Part shown: in pieces, positions 7,525-16,610 of the stretch | Layout of the letters: the number at the start of each line of letters is the position of its first letter | Numbering within the stretch: position 1 is the stretch's first letter | Made by a program: the position numbers and the translations under genes | The notes under the pieces: model-generated | What the model was told of the DNA's origin: nothing | The model's input: only the letters and a program-made list of their open reading frames with translations | The model's database searches: none | DNA from: an uncultured Clostridiaceae bacterium | Lineage (GTDB): Bacteria; Bacillota; Clostridia; Lachnospirales; Lachnospiraceae | DNA length: 48,756 nucleotides | Assembly (NCBI GenBank): GCA_947177415.1 | Contig: CAMWUK010000016.1 | Coordinates: forward strand, 1 to 48,756 | Direction of reading: 5' to 3'

Positions 7525-8286
7525 TTACCAGAACATCTCCAGTTCGCCACCTAGTCTTTGTCTCATTTTCTGTAAGGCTTTTGTGTGAAGCTGGGATACT
7601 CTAGACTCTGAAACTTCAAGTATGTGACTAATTTCTTTTAATGTCAATTCTTCATAGTAATATAAAGTAATTACTTTCTTTTCATTCTCTGTCAGATGCT
7701 CTAAAGTCTCAATAAGAGCCTTCTTCATCTCTTCTTTTTCCATGGCTTTCTCTGGCTGGTCGAACTGGGAGCTGGCATTGGTATCCATACGAATTTCTGC
7801 TCCTTGTTCCATAAATTCGTCCAAAGACACTAAATTTGTTATTTTTGTTTGGTTCTGCCACATTGCCAACTCGTCTGTACTAATACCAATTTCCTGAGCT
7901 AGCTCTTCTTCCGTCCCAATCCTTCCCTGTTCTAATTCTAACTTTTGATTTGCCATTTCAATCTTTTTCTGTTTTTGACGCAAAGTCCTTGGAATCCAAT
8001 CCATTTTTCGAATCTGATCCAGAATAGCACCTCTTATTCGTAAACTGGCATAAGTTTCAAACTTTGCACCTTTTAGCAGATCGAATTTATCAATGGCATC
8101 TATCAATCCAAAAGTTCCATATCCAACCAAATCATCATACTCTACTGTATATCCTAAATACATGCTAAGTCTTCCTGCAACAATCTTCACCAATCCAGCA
8201 TACTCAATAATGATTTGCTCTCGTAATTGTGGTGTTTTATATCTCATATAATCCTCCCACAATTTATTTCTACTTTCTTCGTTCAT
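7525..8286 (-). CDS. fliA: RNA polymerase sigma factor sigma-28 (FliA/SigD)
   Basis: This sigma factor directs transcription of late flagellar and chemotaxis genes. Regions are visible in order: region 2 (EYAGLVKIVAGRLSMYLG, then VEYDDLVGYGTFGLIDAIDK), region 3 (GAILDQIRKMDWIPRTLRQK), and region 4 with the helix-turn-helix LTLKEISHILEVSESRVSQL. At 253 residues it has the usual FliA/WhiG length. I chose the ATG at 8286 because GGAGG lies 6 nt before it; an in-frame ATG at 8292 overlaps that site. Its place at the end of the chemotaxis block matches sigD in B. subtilis, where distance from the operon promoter influences its level. FlgM, its usual antagonist, is not in the window. Confidence 0.95.
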   Translation of the reverse strand: MNEESRNKLWEDYMRYKTPQLREQIIIEYAGLVKIVAGRLSMYLGYTVEYDDLVGYGTFGLIDAIDKFDLLKGAKFETYASLRIRGAILDQIRKMDWIPRTLRQKQKKIEMANQKLELEQGRIGTEEELAQEIGISTDELAMWQNQTKITNLVSLDEFMEQGAEIRMDTNASSQFDQPEKAMEKEEMKKALIETLEHLTENEKKVITLYYYEELTLKEISHILEVSESRVSQLHTKALQKMRQRLGGELEMFW

Positions 8287-8340
8287 GCACATCCTCCAAA
8301 TAACTTCTCAAGAAGCATTCGTCTTTCTTTACAGTGTTGC

Positions 8341-8664
8341 CTAGTTTTCCGTCTCTAATTCATCTTCCTCTATTTCTTCTTGTTCTTCTTCCTCATCCAT
8401 ATTTTTTTCCATTTCAATCTTACGAAGCCGTTCTGCTTCCTGCCATTCGGCTATACGAATTGCTTCTTCTTCCTGTACTTTTTGCTCATGCATTACATAC
8501 ATAATAATTTTTTGAGCCTTAAATCCTATATACGTAAATATCAATAAGGTAATCAATAAAGCTTCCAAGCTATACAAAACATCATAATCTCTCAACAGAC
8601 AGATTAGACATGTCACAGAACCTGCTGATAAAGCAATCCCTGCAGGTATAAATCGAATTCTCAT
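8341..8664 (-). CDS. Small membrane protein between cheD and sigma-D
   Basis: This 107-residue protein (from ATG 8664) is not one I can name. Two hydrophobic segments at about residues 5-25 and 33-55 are followed by a helical charged stretch and a very acidic C-terminus (EEEEQEEIEEDELE). A GAGGAG ribosome site lies about 12 nt upstream, which is long; an in-frame TTG at 8691 is an alternative start but would overlap that site. It sits between cheD and fliA with short gaps (43 and 54 nt), so it is part of the operon. A membrane-associated accessory role is inference only. Confidence 0.6.
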   Translation of the reverse strand: MRIRFIPAGIALSAGSVTCLICLLRDYDVLYSLEALLITLLIFTYIGFKAQKIIMYVMHEQKVQEEEAIRIAEWQEAERLRKIEMEKNMDEEEEQEEIEEDELETEN

Positions 8665-8707
8665 ATACGAACTTCTCTCCTCTTTAAACAACTATAACAA
8701 TATTCTC

Positions 8708-9193
8708 TTAGATTATTTTTGGCTCTTTGCCAACTGCCTTTATTAATAATTGTCCCGTTTCTGGGTAGAACTCTATGGTCCGGCCATAAGAATCCCCTGT
8801 ATCCTCTGCAATAATCCGAATACCTAGTTCACTTAACTTTTTTTTCGTTGCTATAACATTTTTCTTTCCTATAGAAAGCATTGCATTTTCTGCGGAAAAT
8901 GCAAACATTTGTGCTCCTCCCGCAATCTTTGCAATCATACGTGATCTTTGTGCTCCCTTTTGAATCAATTGTTTCAATAAAGTCTCTATTCCTGTATCTG
9001 CAAATTTTGCCACATTTTCATTACTGCGTATCTGTGTACTATCTGGTAACATTATGTGAGCTAACCCAGCTATTTTTAGAATAGGATCATACAATATGAT
9101 TCCCACACAAGAACCTAAACCGAGTGTAGTAATTGCATCCGGTGAACTACATATATTCAAATCTGCCATTCCAACTTTTATCATATTGCCCAA
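8708..9193 (-). CDS. cheD: Chemotaxis protein CheD (receptor glutamine deamidase)
   Basis: CheD deamidates specific Gln residues of chemoreceptors and is also the partner of CheC. The 161-residue protein shows the family pattern: TTLGLGSCVGIILYD with the catalytic Cys in GSCVG, LAHIMLP with the catalytic His, and the conserved KIAGGAQMF and IGKKNV segments. The window start is a TTG at 9193 preceded by AGGTGA at 6 nt; the next in-frame ATG (9184) lacks a well-spaced ribosome site. It follows cheC by 10 nt, consistent with the CheC-CheD complex made from adjacent genes. Confidence 0.95.
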   Translation of the reverse strand: MGNMIKVGMADLNICSSPDAITTLGLGSCVGIILYDPILKIAGLAHIMLPDSTQIRSNENVAKFADTGIETLLKQLIQKGAQRSRMIAKIAGGAQMFAFSAENAMLSIGKKNVIATKKKLSELGIRIIAEDTGDSYGRTIEFYPETGQLLIKAVGKEPKII

Positions 9194-9203
9194 CTTACAT
9201 CAC

Positions 9204-9830
9204 CTATACTCCTAATGAAGACATAATCTTTCCATATGATTCTTCTGTAGGTATTAGTATAAAGAAACCTTTCACATTATTATCTGACTGTCCAAATTCT
9301 GATTGTATAAGCAGTGCCCTGTCTCCTAACTCTCCAAAAGCAATCGCTGGAACACTAAGAACTGCACCTGCCATATCTATCGCCATATATGGAATAGACT
9401 CTATAATTTTCAAATTCATTAATGCAGATAGTGCGGAAAGATATGCCCCTGCTATTATATTCCCAATTTCTTTCAATGCAGAAAAATCCATTTCTGTAAA
9501 TGCTTCCATATTTTCTTTTTCTTTACCTATGATACAATTTACAAGATAATGTGCCGCTGAATAATCCAACATAAACATCATCATTCCATCAATATCTCCA
9601 CTTAGATTTATCAATATACCAACAACCAACTTTTCAGCAGAACCTACTACATCAGCCAATTCCGGAAAAGTCAATAACTCCACCTTAGGAACTGTCATAT
9701 CAATTTTAGAATTGATTAATTGAGCCAATGCTGTGGTTGCATTTCCCGCTCCAATATTACCAATTTCCCGTAATATATCATATTGCACATCATCATTTTT
9801 TAATGATTCAAAAGTTCCCTTACTCGACAT
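9204..9830 (-). CDS. cheC: CheY-P phosphatase CheC
   Basis: CheC dephosphorylates CheY-P, and CheD binding modulates it. Two active-site helices are visible in this 208-residue protein: DILREIGNIGAGNATTAL near residue 18 and FSALKEIGNIIAGAYLSAL near residue 116, each with the Glu and Asn needed for catalysis, and the first followed by the conserved Pro (KIDMTVPK). Both sites being intact suggests an active enzyme rather than a CheX- or FliN-like relative. ATG at 9830 follows GAGGGCGG. Transcribed after cheW with an 83-nt gap containing a hairpin. Confidence 0.95.
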   Translation of the reverse strand: MSSKGTFESLKNDDVQYDILREIGNIGAGNATTALAQLINSKIDMTVPKVELLTFPELADVVGSAEKLVVGILINLSGDIDGMMMFMLDYSAAHYLVNCIIGKEKENMEAFTEMDFSALKEIGNIIAGAYLSALSALMNLKIIESIPYMAIDMAGAVLSVPAIAFGELGDRALLIQSEFGQSDNNVKGFFILIPTEESYGKIMSSLGV

Positions 9831-9871
9831 AATACCGCCCTCTTTAATGCCAAACCATTATTGCCAACATA

Positions 9872-9903
9872 TAGAACCCAGAAAAATAATTTTCCGGGTT
9901 CTA
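9872..9903 (-). other. Hairpin between cheW and cheC
   Basis: TAGAACCC (9872-9879) pairs with GGGTTCTA (9896-9903). After one mismatch, GAAAA and TTTTC extend the stem. No U-run follows on the minus strand, so this looks like a processing or mRNA-stability element rather than a full terminator. Confidence 0.6.
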
Positions 9904-9913
9904 CACTATTTTA

Positions 9914-10384
9914 TCACTCTTTTTCCACAATAACAGCTGCAATATTCAACAACGAAATCAAACCTTCGTTATATTTACCTACTCCATATAAATATGCTGC
10001 TTTGTCATCATTTTCATTATAACTTGGCTTGTCTATAGACTCTTCACTTAAAGTAACTACTTCTCTTACCTCATCAACAATAATGCCAATGGTTGCCTGA
10101 GCCTCCAATTTTATAATGATAATTCTTGTAGAATTTGTAAACTGGTCTGGTTCTAATCCAAATTTTAATCGTAAACTCATAACTGGAATTATCTCTCCAC
10201 GAAGATTGGTAACTCCCTTAAAATACGGCTGTGCTTTTGGTACTCTTGTTATATTCTGCATACATACAATATTATCCACATATTGAATATCAATACCATA
10301 TTGCTCTGTCGCAAGTTTCACAACAATGTACTGTTTTCCTTCTGAAGTAGTTTGTATATTTAATTCTTTATTGTTCGCTTCCAT
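9914..10384 (-). CDS. cheW: Chemotaxis coupling protein CheW
   Basis: CheW links chemoreceptors to the kinase CheA at the inner membrane array. The 156-residue protein is a single SH3-like CheW domain: KYIVVKLATEQYGIDIQYV-type opening, VTNLRGEIIPVMSLRLKFG with the conserved NLRG and Pro, TIGIIVDEVREVVTL, and a closing helix. It is a plain CheW, not a CheV, as no receiver domain is attached. ATG at 10384 is 13 nt beyond the cheA stop, so translation is probably coupled. Confidence 0.96.
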   Translation of the reverse strand: MEANNKELNIQTTSEGKQYIVVKLATEQYGIDIQYVDNIVCMQNITRVPKAQPYFKGVTNLRGEIIPVMSLRLKFGLEPDQFTNSTRIIIIKLEAQATIGIIVDEVREVVTLSEESIDKPSYNENDDKAAYLYGVGKYNEGLISLLNIAAVIVEKE

Positions 10385-10397
10385 GTTACTACCTCCC

Positions 10398-12527
10398 CTA
10401 GACTAAAGTATTTGCATCAATAATAAGTGCAACTTCACCATCACCAAGAATCGTTGCTCCACTAATAATTTTATTGTTATTAATATATTTTCCAATAGAT
10501 TTAATAACAATCTCCTGCTGTCCAATCAAATTATCTACAACCAAACCTGCAAGTTTTTCACCTTTTGCAACAATTACAACCGTCAAACTTTCTGGCTGTT
10601 CTTCTCTTGGTTCTACGTCAAGAATACTGTCTAATCTTATTAATGGGATTACATTGCTTCGCAAATTAATAACTTCTCTAGTCTGTACATACTTGATATC
10701 AGAGCAAGGAACATCTTCAATAGATTGAATACTTCCTAACGGAATTGCATATTTCTCTTCACCAAGTTCTACCATAAGTGCAGTAATAATCGCTAATGTA
10801 AGTGGTAAGCGAATGGTAAAGGTACTTCCCTCTCCCAAAACTGTCTTACATTCAATCTCACCGCCAAGTCCTTCTATTTTACTCTTAACAACATCAAGTC
10901 CTACGCCTCGTCCTGAAACATCCGTAATCTTCTCTGCTGTTGAAAAGCTTGGTCTAAATAACAACCCAAGAATATCATTTTCTGACATAGTCTCAGCTTG
11001 TTCTTCTGTAATGGTACCTTTTTCTAAAGCTTTATTTTTTACTTTCTCTAAATCAATACCACGACCATCATCTCTTACCTCAATAACAACATTATTTCCA
11101 TCCTGATATGCATCTAAGAAAATAGAACCCACTTCCGGTTTTCCTGCTTTCACACGTTCCTCATTACCTTCCAATCCATGGTCAGCAGAGTTACGCAACA
11201 AATGCATCAATGGATCACCAATTTCATCAATAACCGTACGGTCAAGTTCTGTATCCTCACCTGTCATGTACAGTTCCATCTTTTTACCAAGTTTCTTGGT
11301 TAAGTCACGAATCATACGAGGAAATTTGTTTACAACACTTTCAATTGGCATCATCCGGACTTTCATGACAGATTCATGCAAATTTGTAGTCACACGTTCC
11401 AAATATTCAATTTGTTCATTAAAATTACCATTTCCTCTTTCGTCAGAATTCATACCTCCGGCATTTAATGATACTAAACCATTCTTTGCAATAATTAATT
11501 CACTTACTAAATTCATCAATACATCAAGTTTTTCAATGTCAACACGTACAGAACGATTGACAACTGGCTTGCCACCTTGTTTTGCAGCAGGTTTTTGTTT
11601 CGCAGCAGGTGCTGGTGCAGCTGATGCTGGTGCGGGTGCGGCAGCTGTTGCTGTCGCAGCAGGTGCTGCTGTTTGGTTTGCCGCTTCTGCCTCTGATTTC
11701 TCTATGTTTTGCTCTACTGTTAAATCCAAATTAAATGTTTCAATAATAGCATTTTCAATTTCTGAAACATTAAGTATTGCATTTTTAACAGATTCTGTAC
11801 TTTCTTTTGTAATAATCAATACACCAAAGTCAAAATCAAATTTCTCATCTTCAATATCCTGAACATCTGGCATAGATTTAATTACATCACCAATTTCTTC
11901 CAATGCTTTAAACACCAAGAACGCTCTTGCTGCTTTTAAAATACATCCTTCTGATATCACAACACGGATACCATAAATATTCTGTCCTTCTTCTTTTGCT
12001 TTTTCAATGGCATGTTGTTCAAAATCTGCAACCTTCATATTGGCAAATACAGACTCTGTCTTTGTATTCTGTCTTACCTCTGCCGATTTCACTGCTCCAT
12101 TTTCAGCTGGTTTTTCCTCCGCTTTTACTGGTGTTTCCCCCGATGCTTCTGCTAAGATATCATTCAAATCTTTAATAATATCTTCATTATCTTCTGTTCC
12201 TTCATCTCCACTTTCTTGAATTACATCTAAGTAATTTTCCAAAGCATCCAATCCTCTAAACAGGACATCAACCAATTTTGCTTGAACTGTCATCTTACCA
12301 CTACGAATTTCAGAAAACACATTTTCCATATCATGGGTCAATTTTTGCATTCTCTTATATCCCATGGTTCCTGCCATACCTTTTAAAGAATGTGCTGCAC
12401 GGAATATCTCATTGATAACATCTTGATTATCCGGTTCTCTTTCTAATATTAATAATTGTTCATTCAAATTTTGTAAATGTTCTTTTGTCTCATCAATAAA
12501 AATCTCTAAATACTGACTTACATCCAT
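10398..12527 (-). CDS. cheA: Chemotaxis histidine kinase CheA
   Basis: CheA autophosphorylates in response to receptors and phosphorylates CheY and CheB. The 709-residue protein shows the full order. The HPt domain has the phospho-acceptor His46 in FRAAHSLKGMAGTMG. A P2-type region is followed by an Ala/Pro-rich linker (about 285-320), then dimerisation helices (RVDIEKLDVLMNLVSELI). The GHKL kinase has N-box HLLRNSADHGLEG and G-boxes DDGRGID and SGRGVGLDVV. A C-terminal CheW-like domain ends the protein. I chose ATG 12527, preceded by GGGGGTG at 7 nt; the in-frame ATG 18 nt upstream lies inside the cheB end. The cheB stop is one base before it. Confidence 0.97.
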   Translation of the reverse strand: MDVSQYLEIFIDETKEHLQNLNEQLLILEREPDNQDVINEIFRAAHSLKGMAGTMGYKRMQKLTHDMENVFSEIRSGKMTVQAKLVDVLFRGLDALENYLDVIQESGDEGTEDNEDIIKDLNDILAEASGETPVKAEEKPAENGAVKSAEVRQNTKTESVFANMKVADFEQHAIEKAKEEGQNIYGIRVVISEGCILKAARAFLVFKALEEIGDVIKSMPDVQDIEDEKFDFDFGVLIITKESTESVKNAILNVSEIENAIIETFNLDLTVEQNIEKSEAEAANQTAAPAATATAAAPAPASAAPAPAAKQKPAAKQGGKPVVNRSVRVDIEKLDVLMNLVSELIIAKNGLVSLNAGGMNSDERGNGNFNEQIEYLERVTTNLHESVMKVRMMPIESVVNKFPRMIRDLTKKLGKKMELYMTGEDTELDRTVIDEIGDPLMHLLRNSADHGLEGNEERVKAGKPEVGSIFLDAYQDGNNVVIEVRDDGRGIDLEKVKNKALEKGTITEEQAETMSENDILGLLFRPSFSTAEKITDVSGRGVGLDVVKSKIEGLGGEIECKTVLGEGSTFTIRLPLTLAIITALMVELGEEKYAIPLGSIQSIEDVPCSDIKYVQTREVINLRSNVIPLIRLDSILDVEPREEQPESLTVVIVAKGEKLAGLVVDNLIGQQEIVIKSIGKYINNNKIISGATILGDGEVALIIDANTLV

Positions 12528-12528
12528 C

Positions 12529-13617
12529 TTATCGCACCCCCACATGCTTTCCTATAGCTCCTGCAATATCCTGAATTGGCAAAACCTCATCTGCCAAACC
12601 ACTTTCAAAAAATACTTTTGGCATGCCATACACAGTACAAGTTTCTGCATTCTGAGCTATGGAATAAATATTATTCTTGGTATTTAGTTGCTTAATCCCC
12701 GCAGTACCATCGCCGCCCATACCAGTTAAAACCACACACACAACCTCTGCAAACCGACTTCCAACTAAAGATTCGTACATGATGTCTGCACAAGGTCTTA
12801 AACCATTTCTGGCTGGTTCATCTGTAAGCTTTATTAAATACTGCCCCTTATTTTCTGTAATTCTAAGCTGTTCTCCACCTTTTGCTATGTAAACGGTTCC
12901 TTTTTTTAATATTTCTCCATCTTCTGCTTCCTTCACATGAACCTCACTCATCTCATCCAAACGTTCTGCAAGAGAATTTGTAAATCCTTTTGGCATATGT
13001 TGCACGATAACCATAGGTGCATCTAAATTTTTTGGAAGCTTTGGAACCAATTGGTGAAGAGCTTTTGGTCCACCAGTGGAACACGCTAATGCTATTATTT
13101 TTTCCCCTCCAACAACCCCCTTTTGTTTTACTTCTGTAGGTTTATTTATGATATTTGGCCGCTCTCCTCTTTTCAAGTTATCCATAGTTCTTCTTTGACG
13201 TTTTTCATCCAAAGCGTTCGCCGCCAATTCTATCCGTTCTAATAATTTTTCGGAAAAATGTTCTCCTTTTGCCTGTGAAAAATCACTCGGCTTTGTAACA
13301 AAATCAAAGACGCCATTTTCTAATGCATGTATGACTTCCATTGCATCTTCTTTGATTATTCCGCTAATTAGGATAATCTCTGCATCTAGAAAAATATTAC
13401 TAATCTTCTGCAATAAAACATCACCATTCATATCCGGCATAAAGAAATCCAGCAAAATAATATCATATTTTTTTGGATTAGCTTTGATTAACGACAATGC
13501 CATATTGCCATTCCTAGCGATATCTACAACCTTGAATCTCTTATCTTTATCTATTATACCAGATAACACCCTTCTCATAAGTGCAGAGTCATCTATAATC
13601 AAAACATTTTTTAACAT
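12529..13617 (-). CDS. cheB: Chemotaxis methylesterase / glutamine deamidase CheB
   Basis: CheB demethylates receptors after phosphorylation by CheA. Residues 1-120 form a receiver domain with IIDDS and phospho-acceptor Asp57 in ILLDFFMPDMNG. After a linker comes the methylesterase domain with ACSTGGPKAL (catalytic Ser), VIVQHMPKGFT (His) and VVLTGMGGDGTAGI (Asp). Start ATG 13617 gives the standard MLKNVLIIDDS opening; an in-frame ATG at 13632 has no ribosome site, and the chosen one has only a weak GGGG. CheR, the partner methyltransferase, is not in this window. Confidence 0.95.
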   Translation of the reverse strand: MLKNVLIIDDSALMRRVLSGIIDKDKRFKVVDIARNGNMALSLIKANPKKYDIILLDFFMPDMNGDVLLQKISNIFLDAEIILISGIIKEDAMEVIHALENGVFDFVTKPSDFSQAKGEHFSEKLLERIELAANALDEKRQRRTMDNLKRGERPNIINKPTEVKQKGVVGGEKIIALACSTGGPKALHQLVPKLPKNLDAPMVIVQHMPKGFTNSLAERLDEMSEVHVKEAEDGEILKKGTVYIAKGGEQLRITENKGQYLIKLTDEPARNGLRPCADIMYESLVGSRFAEVVCVVLTGMGGDGTAGIKQLNTKNNIYSIAQNAETCTVYGMPKVFFESGLADEVLPIQDIAGAIGKHVGVR

Positions 13618-13660
13618 TTTTCTCAACCCCATTCTATCTTATATAATTATATTATATATA

Positions 13661-14425
13661 TTATATTGTGCTCCTACGCAACATTTTTCTCTCTTGTGCG
13701 AAAATAAACCTTACAATCTGTTCTCTTTCATCTCTATCTATATCTACAAATTTTACACGTGTTTCATAATAATCTGTTTTCTTTGCTAAAACAGCAGAAT
13801 TCACCACTTCTCCCTTTAACTCAAAAATCCGTTCTACCCCATCTTGAAGAATTGGTATCCTTAAATATAACAATGTACTTGTCTTATGTAATGTAGAGGA
13901 GTTAAATCTAACACCACCACCACTAATATCTGTAATGGTTGCCATAAGCCATTTATTCTTAACTTCATTTAAAATCTTTTTACAACTCATTCTGGCTTCT
14001 TCATTAGCAAAATCATTCACCATAAGTCTACGTTCCAAAATTTCCTCTTCTCTTGTATAATAGCGATAATTGATATCTATAATATGCTCCAAACGATAAT
14101 ATTGTCTTCTCTGACATTTTTCTAAATCAGAATTAAACTCTCCTATCATAACATGCACATTTTCTTCTTTGTATCGATCTACAACTTCAATACTAGATTG
14201 AAATAATCCAGTATCTGTGTAAAAACAAACTTCATAGAAATCACCTACTGTCAATGGAATCATACGCCCTGCTTCCATTGGCATAGCAAGCTTTATCCGA
14301 TCTCCTTCCATATAATCTAAAATCTGGCTGATATACTGTTTTCTAACTTGGTTTTCTGTTTCCGATTGTACAGTAATTTTGTACATTTCTACCTTATCCC
14401 CAATATGTATAACTTGTTCTTTCAT
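13661..14425 (-). CDS. PilZ domain c-di-GMP effector (YpfA/MotI/YcgR type)
   Basis: The 254-residue protein has an N-terminal YcgR-N-like beta domain (about 1-105) and a PilZ domain. Both c-di-GMP binding motifs are present: RxxxR as RQYYR in CQRRQYYRL (about residue 110) and the D/NxSxxG motif as TDISGGGVRF. An insert containing EEEILERRLM separates them. Proteins of this architecture bind c-di-GMP and slow or clutch the flagellar motor: YpfA/MotI acts on MotA in B. subtilis, YcgR in enterics. Lying between flhG and cheB in the motility operon, it probably couples c-di-GMP to motor output; that role is inference. Confidence 0.85.
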   Translation of the reverse strand: MKEQVIHIGDKVEMYKITVQSETENQVRKQYISQILDYMEGDRIKLAMPMEAGRMIPLTVGDFYEVCFYTDTGLFQSSIEVVDRYKEENVHVMIGEFNSDLEKCQRRQYYRLEHIIDINYRYYTREEEILERRLMVNDFANEEARMSCKKILNEVKNKWLMATITDISGGGVRFNSSTLHKTSTLLYLRIPILQDGVERIFELKGEVVNSAVLAKKTDYYETRVKFVDIDRDEREQIVRFIFAQERKMLRRSTI

Positions 14426-14477
14426 TTCTTACCGCCTCCTACAATTTAAATATTTCCTTGTTCTACTTCATATCCAT

Positions 14478-15359
14478 CTATTTTTTCATTTTCGCATGTA
14501 TTAAGTTTGTGAATAATCTTTTTATTCCTTTCTCTTTTGATCCGTTAAACACTGGTTTCCCCTGTAAATTCCCTGCCAGATAGGAAACAGACAGAGCCGC
14601 TGCTGTATGAGGATATGAAAGAACAAGAGGCTTTTGCTGTATTATTGCCTTTGAGACATTTCCATCATTAAGTACAGCCCCTATATATTCCAATTTTATA
14701 TTAAGAAATTTATCCGCTACAACACTTACTTTATTAAAGATTTCTTTACCTTCTTTCCAGTCATTCACCTTGTTTGAAACAAGCTTAATTACTGTTCTGG
14801 ATGCTTGAAAATCCTGGGTCCGGTTCAAAGTCTTTAATAACGCATACGCATCTGTTATTGAAGTAGGTTCTGGTGTTACGACTAATAATACCTCTTCACT
14901 AGCTGCTGCAAATTCTAAAACATGATCTGCAATTCCTGCACCTGTATCTACAATAATCACATCTGCCATATCATCCAATTCTGATAACGACTGCATCACA
15001 TAAAACACTTGATCTCTAGTAAGGCTTGCCAATTCTTTAATTCCAGAACCTCCTGAAATAAATCCAATGCCTTCTGGTCCAGGTATAACAATATCTTTTA
15101 AATTCTTTCCCTTAAACATCAAATCAGCCAAATTGAAAATTGGACGAACACCTAACACAATCTCAATATTTGCAAGTCCAAAATCCGCATCTAAAATAAT
15201 TACTCTTTTCCCTCTTCTCTGTAATTCAATAGCAAGATTTACTGCAAGGCTGGTTTTTCCCACACCACCCTTTCCACTGGTTACTGTAATAACTCTAGAT
15301 GCTTTTTGAGGTTGCACCTGCATTTTAATGATATTTCTTAACTGTTCTGCCTGATCCAT
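14478..15359 (-). CDS. flhG: Flagellar number/placement ATPase FlhG (MinD-like)
   Basis: FlhG is a MinD-family ParA ATPase that works with the GTPase FlhF to set flagellar number and position. The 293-residue protein has the deviant Walker A TSGKGGVGKTSLAVNLA (about 27-43), switch motifs DADFGLANI and VDTGAG, and a basic C-terminal tail that can act as the membrane-targeting helix. The N-terminus contains the AEQLR ... short helix known to stimulate FlhF. ATG at 15359 is 3 nt past the flhF stop. Confidence 0.95.
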   Translation of the reverse strand: MDQAEQLRNIIKMQVQPQKASRVITVTSGKGGVGKTSLAVNLAIELQRRGKRVIILDADFGLANIEIVLGVRPIFNLADLMFKGKNLKDIVIPGPEGIGFISGGSGIKELASLTRDQVFYVMQSLSELDDMADVIIVDTGAGIADHVLEFAAASEEVLLVVTPEPTSITDAYALLKTLNRTQDFQASRTVIKLVSNKVNDWKEGKEIFNKVSVVADKFLNIKLEYIGAVLNDGNVSKAIIQQKPLVLSYPHTAAALSVSYLAGNLQGKPVFNGSKEKGIKRLFTNLIHAKMKK

Positions 15360-15362
15360 ATA

Positions 15363-16610
15363 TTATTGCCCTCCCAAAAGCTGCTTTGCAATCTTCTGTG
15401 CGTCTATTTTCTCTATGTCTCCTGGTACATTCTGTCCAGAAGTTAAATAAGAAAGGGTTGCATCAGTTAACATTTTTATATTCAAAATATTTCCAACACA
15501 ACATGTTTCATCCAATTTCGTAAAAATCAAGTTATATTTGATAACTTTTCCATAAGTTTCTGTTATTTTCACTAAGTCCTTATATTTTGTAGTTGCACTA
15601 AGAACTAAGTAAACATCTCTTTCCTCTTCTGGTACCACTTTAATTAATTTCTCAATATCTTCTGTCTGTTCCACGTTTTTATGGGAACGTCCTGCTGTAT
15701 CAATCAACACAATATCATAATCCTTATACTCTTGTTTTGCCTTTTTCATTTCTTTTTCAGAATAAATAACTTTTAATGGTACACCTAAAATATTGGCATA
15801 GGTACGAAGTTGTTCTACTGCGGCAATACGATATGTATCTGACGTGATAAGTGCAACTTTGATCCGTTTTTGTATCTTTAAGTTTGATGCTATTTTAGCA
15901 ATCGTTGTTGTTTTCCCTACACCAGTAGGTCCTATAAAATATATATACTTAACTTTCTCCTGGTTTTCTTCAACTATCTTTGTTTTTCCAAGCTTTAACA
16001 CAATTTTCTGATAAATACTTGCCAAAATATTATCAATGGTAGTATCCCTTTTCAATGTTCCTCTAATCCCTTCCAAGATTGCATTTGCATACTGTTCTTC
16101 TACCTCATTATCAAGAAGTTGTTCCTTTACCAAACGAATACAAGCATCTGCTTTACTTTCCTCTTTTTTGGCTCCTTTCTTTTTTTCAGTCTTTGCTACT
16201 TCTTTATCTTCTATCTGCATCTGTCTTTCTATCATTAGTTGTAAATTATTTAGTCTATTCTCAATCCCTTTGCTATTGATATCTGCTTCTTCTGATTCTT
16301 TTATAATATTTTTGCTACTATTCAGTACTTCTTCCTGCTTCTTTGCCCGCTGTTCTTCTTCTCGCTTTTTTGCTTCTTCCAGAGTTTTTTGCAGTTCCTG
16401 CATTTTATTTAACATACCTTCTCCGGTGTTATAATTATTCTCTTCATCCACCGCTGCAGTTACCTCTACCCTGGCTTTCCGAAAAAACTTTTGTAATCCT
16501 TTTGGCTTTACTGCCTTAATGTTCATAACAATTGCTTCTTTACCTAATTCTTCTTTCGCCTGCATAATTGCATCGATTTCTGTCTCTGCCTGAAACTTCT
16601 TTATAACCAT
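15363..16610 (-). CDS. flhF: Flagellar SRP-type GTPase FlhF
   Basis: FlhF is the third SRP-family GTPase and places flagella. The 415-residue protein has an N-terminal region starting MVIKKFQAETEIDAIMQAKE, a charged helical linker (about 80-150), and the NG domain with G1 GPTGVGKTTTIAKIAS, G2-like SDTYRIAAVEQLRTYA, G3 DTAGRS and G4 TKLDE. The ATG overlaps the flhA stop in TAATG, so translation is coupled. Confidence 0.96.
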   Translation of the reverse strand: MVIKKFQAETEIDAIMQAKEELGKEAIVMNIKAVKPKGLQKFFRKARVEVTAAVDEENNYNTGEGMLNKMQELQKTLEEAKKREEEQRAKKQEEVLNSSKNIIKESEEADINSKGIENRLNNLQLMIERQMQIEDKEVAKTEKKKGAKKEESKADACIRLVKEQLLDNEVEEQYANAILEGIRGTLKRDTTIDNILASIYQKIVLKLGKTKIVEENQEKVKYIYFIGPTGVGKTTTIAKIASNLKIQKRIKVALITSDTYRIAAVEQLRTYANILGVPLKVIYSEKEMKKAKQEYKDYDIVLIDTAGRSHKNVEQTEDIEKLIKVVPEEERDVYLVLSATTKYKDLVKITETYGKVIKYNLIFTKLDETCCVGNILNIKMLTDATLSYLTSGQNVPGDIEKIDAQKIAKQLLGGQ

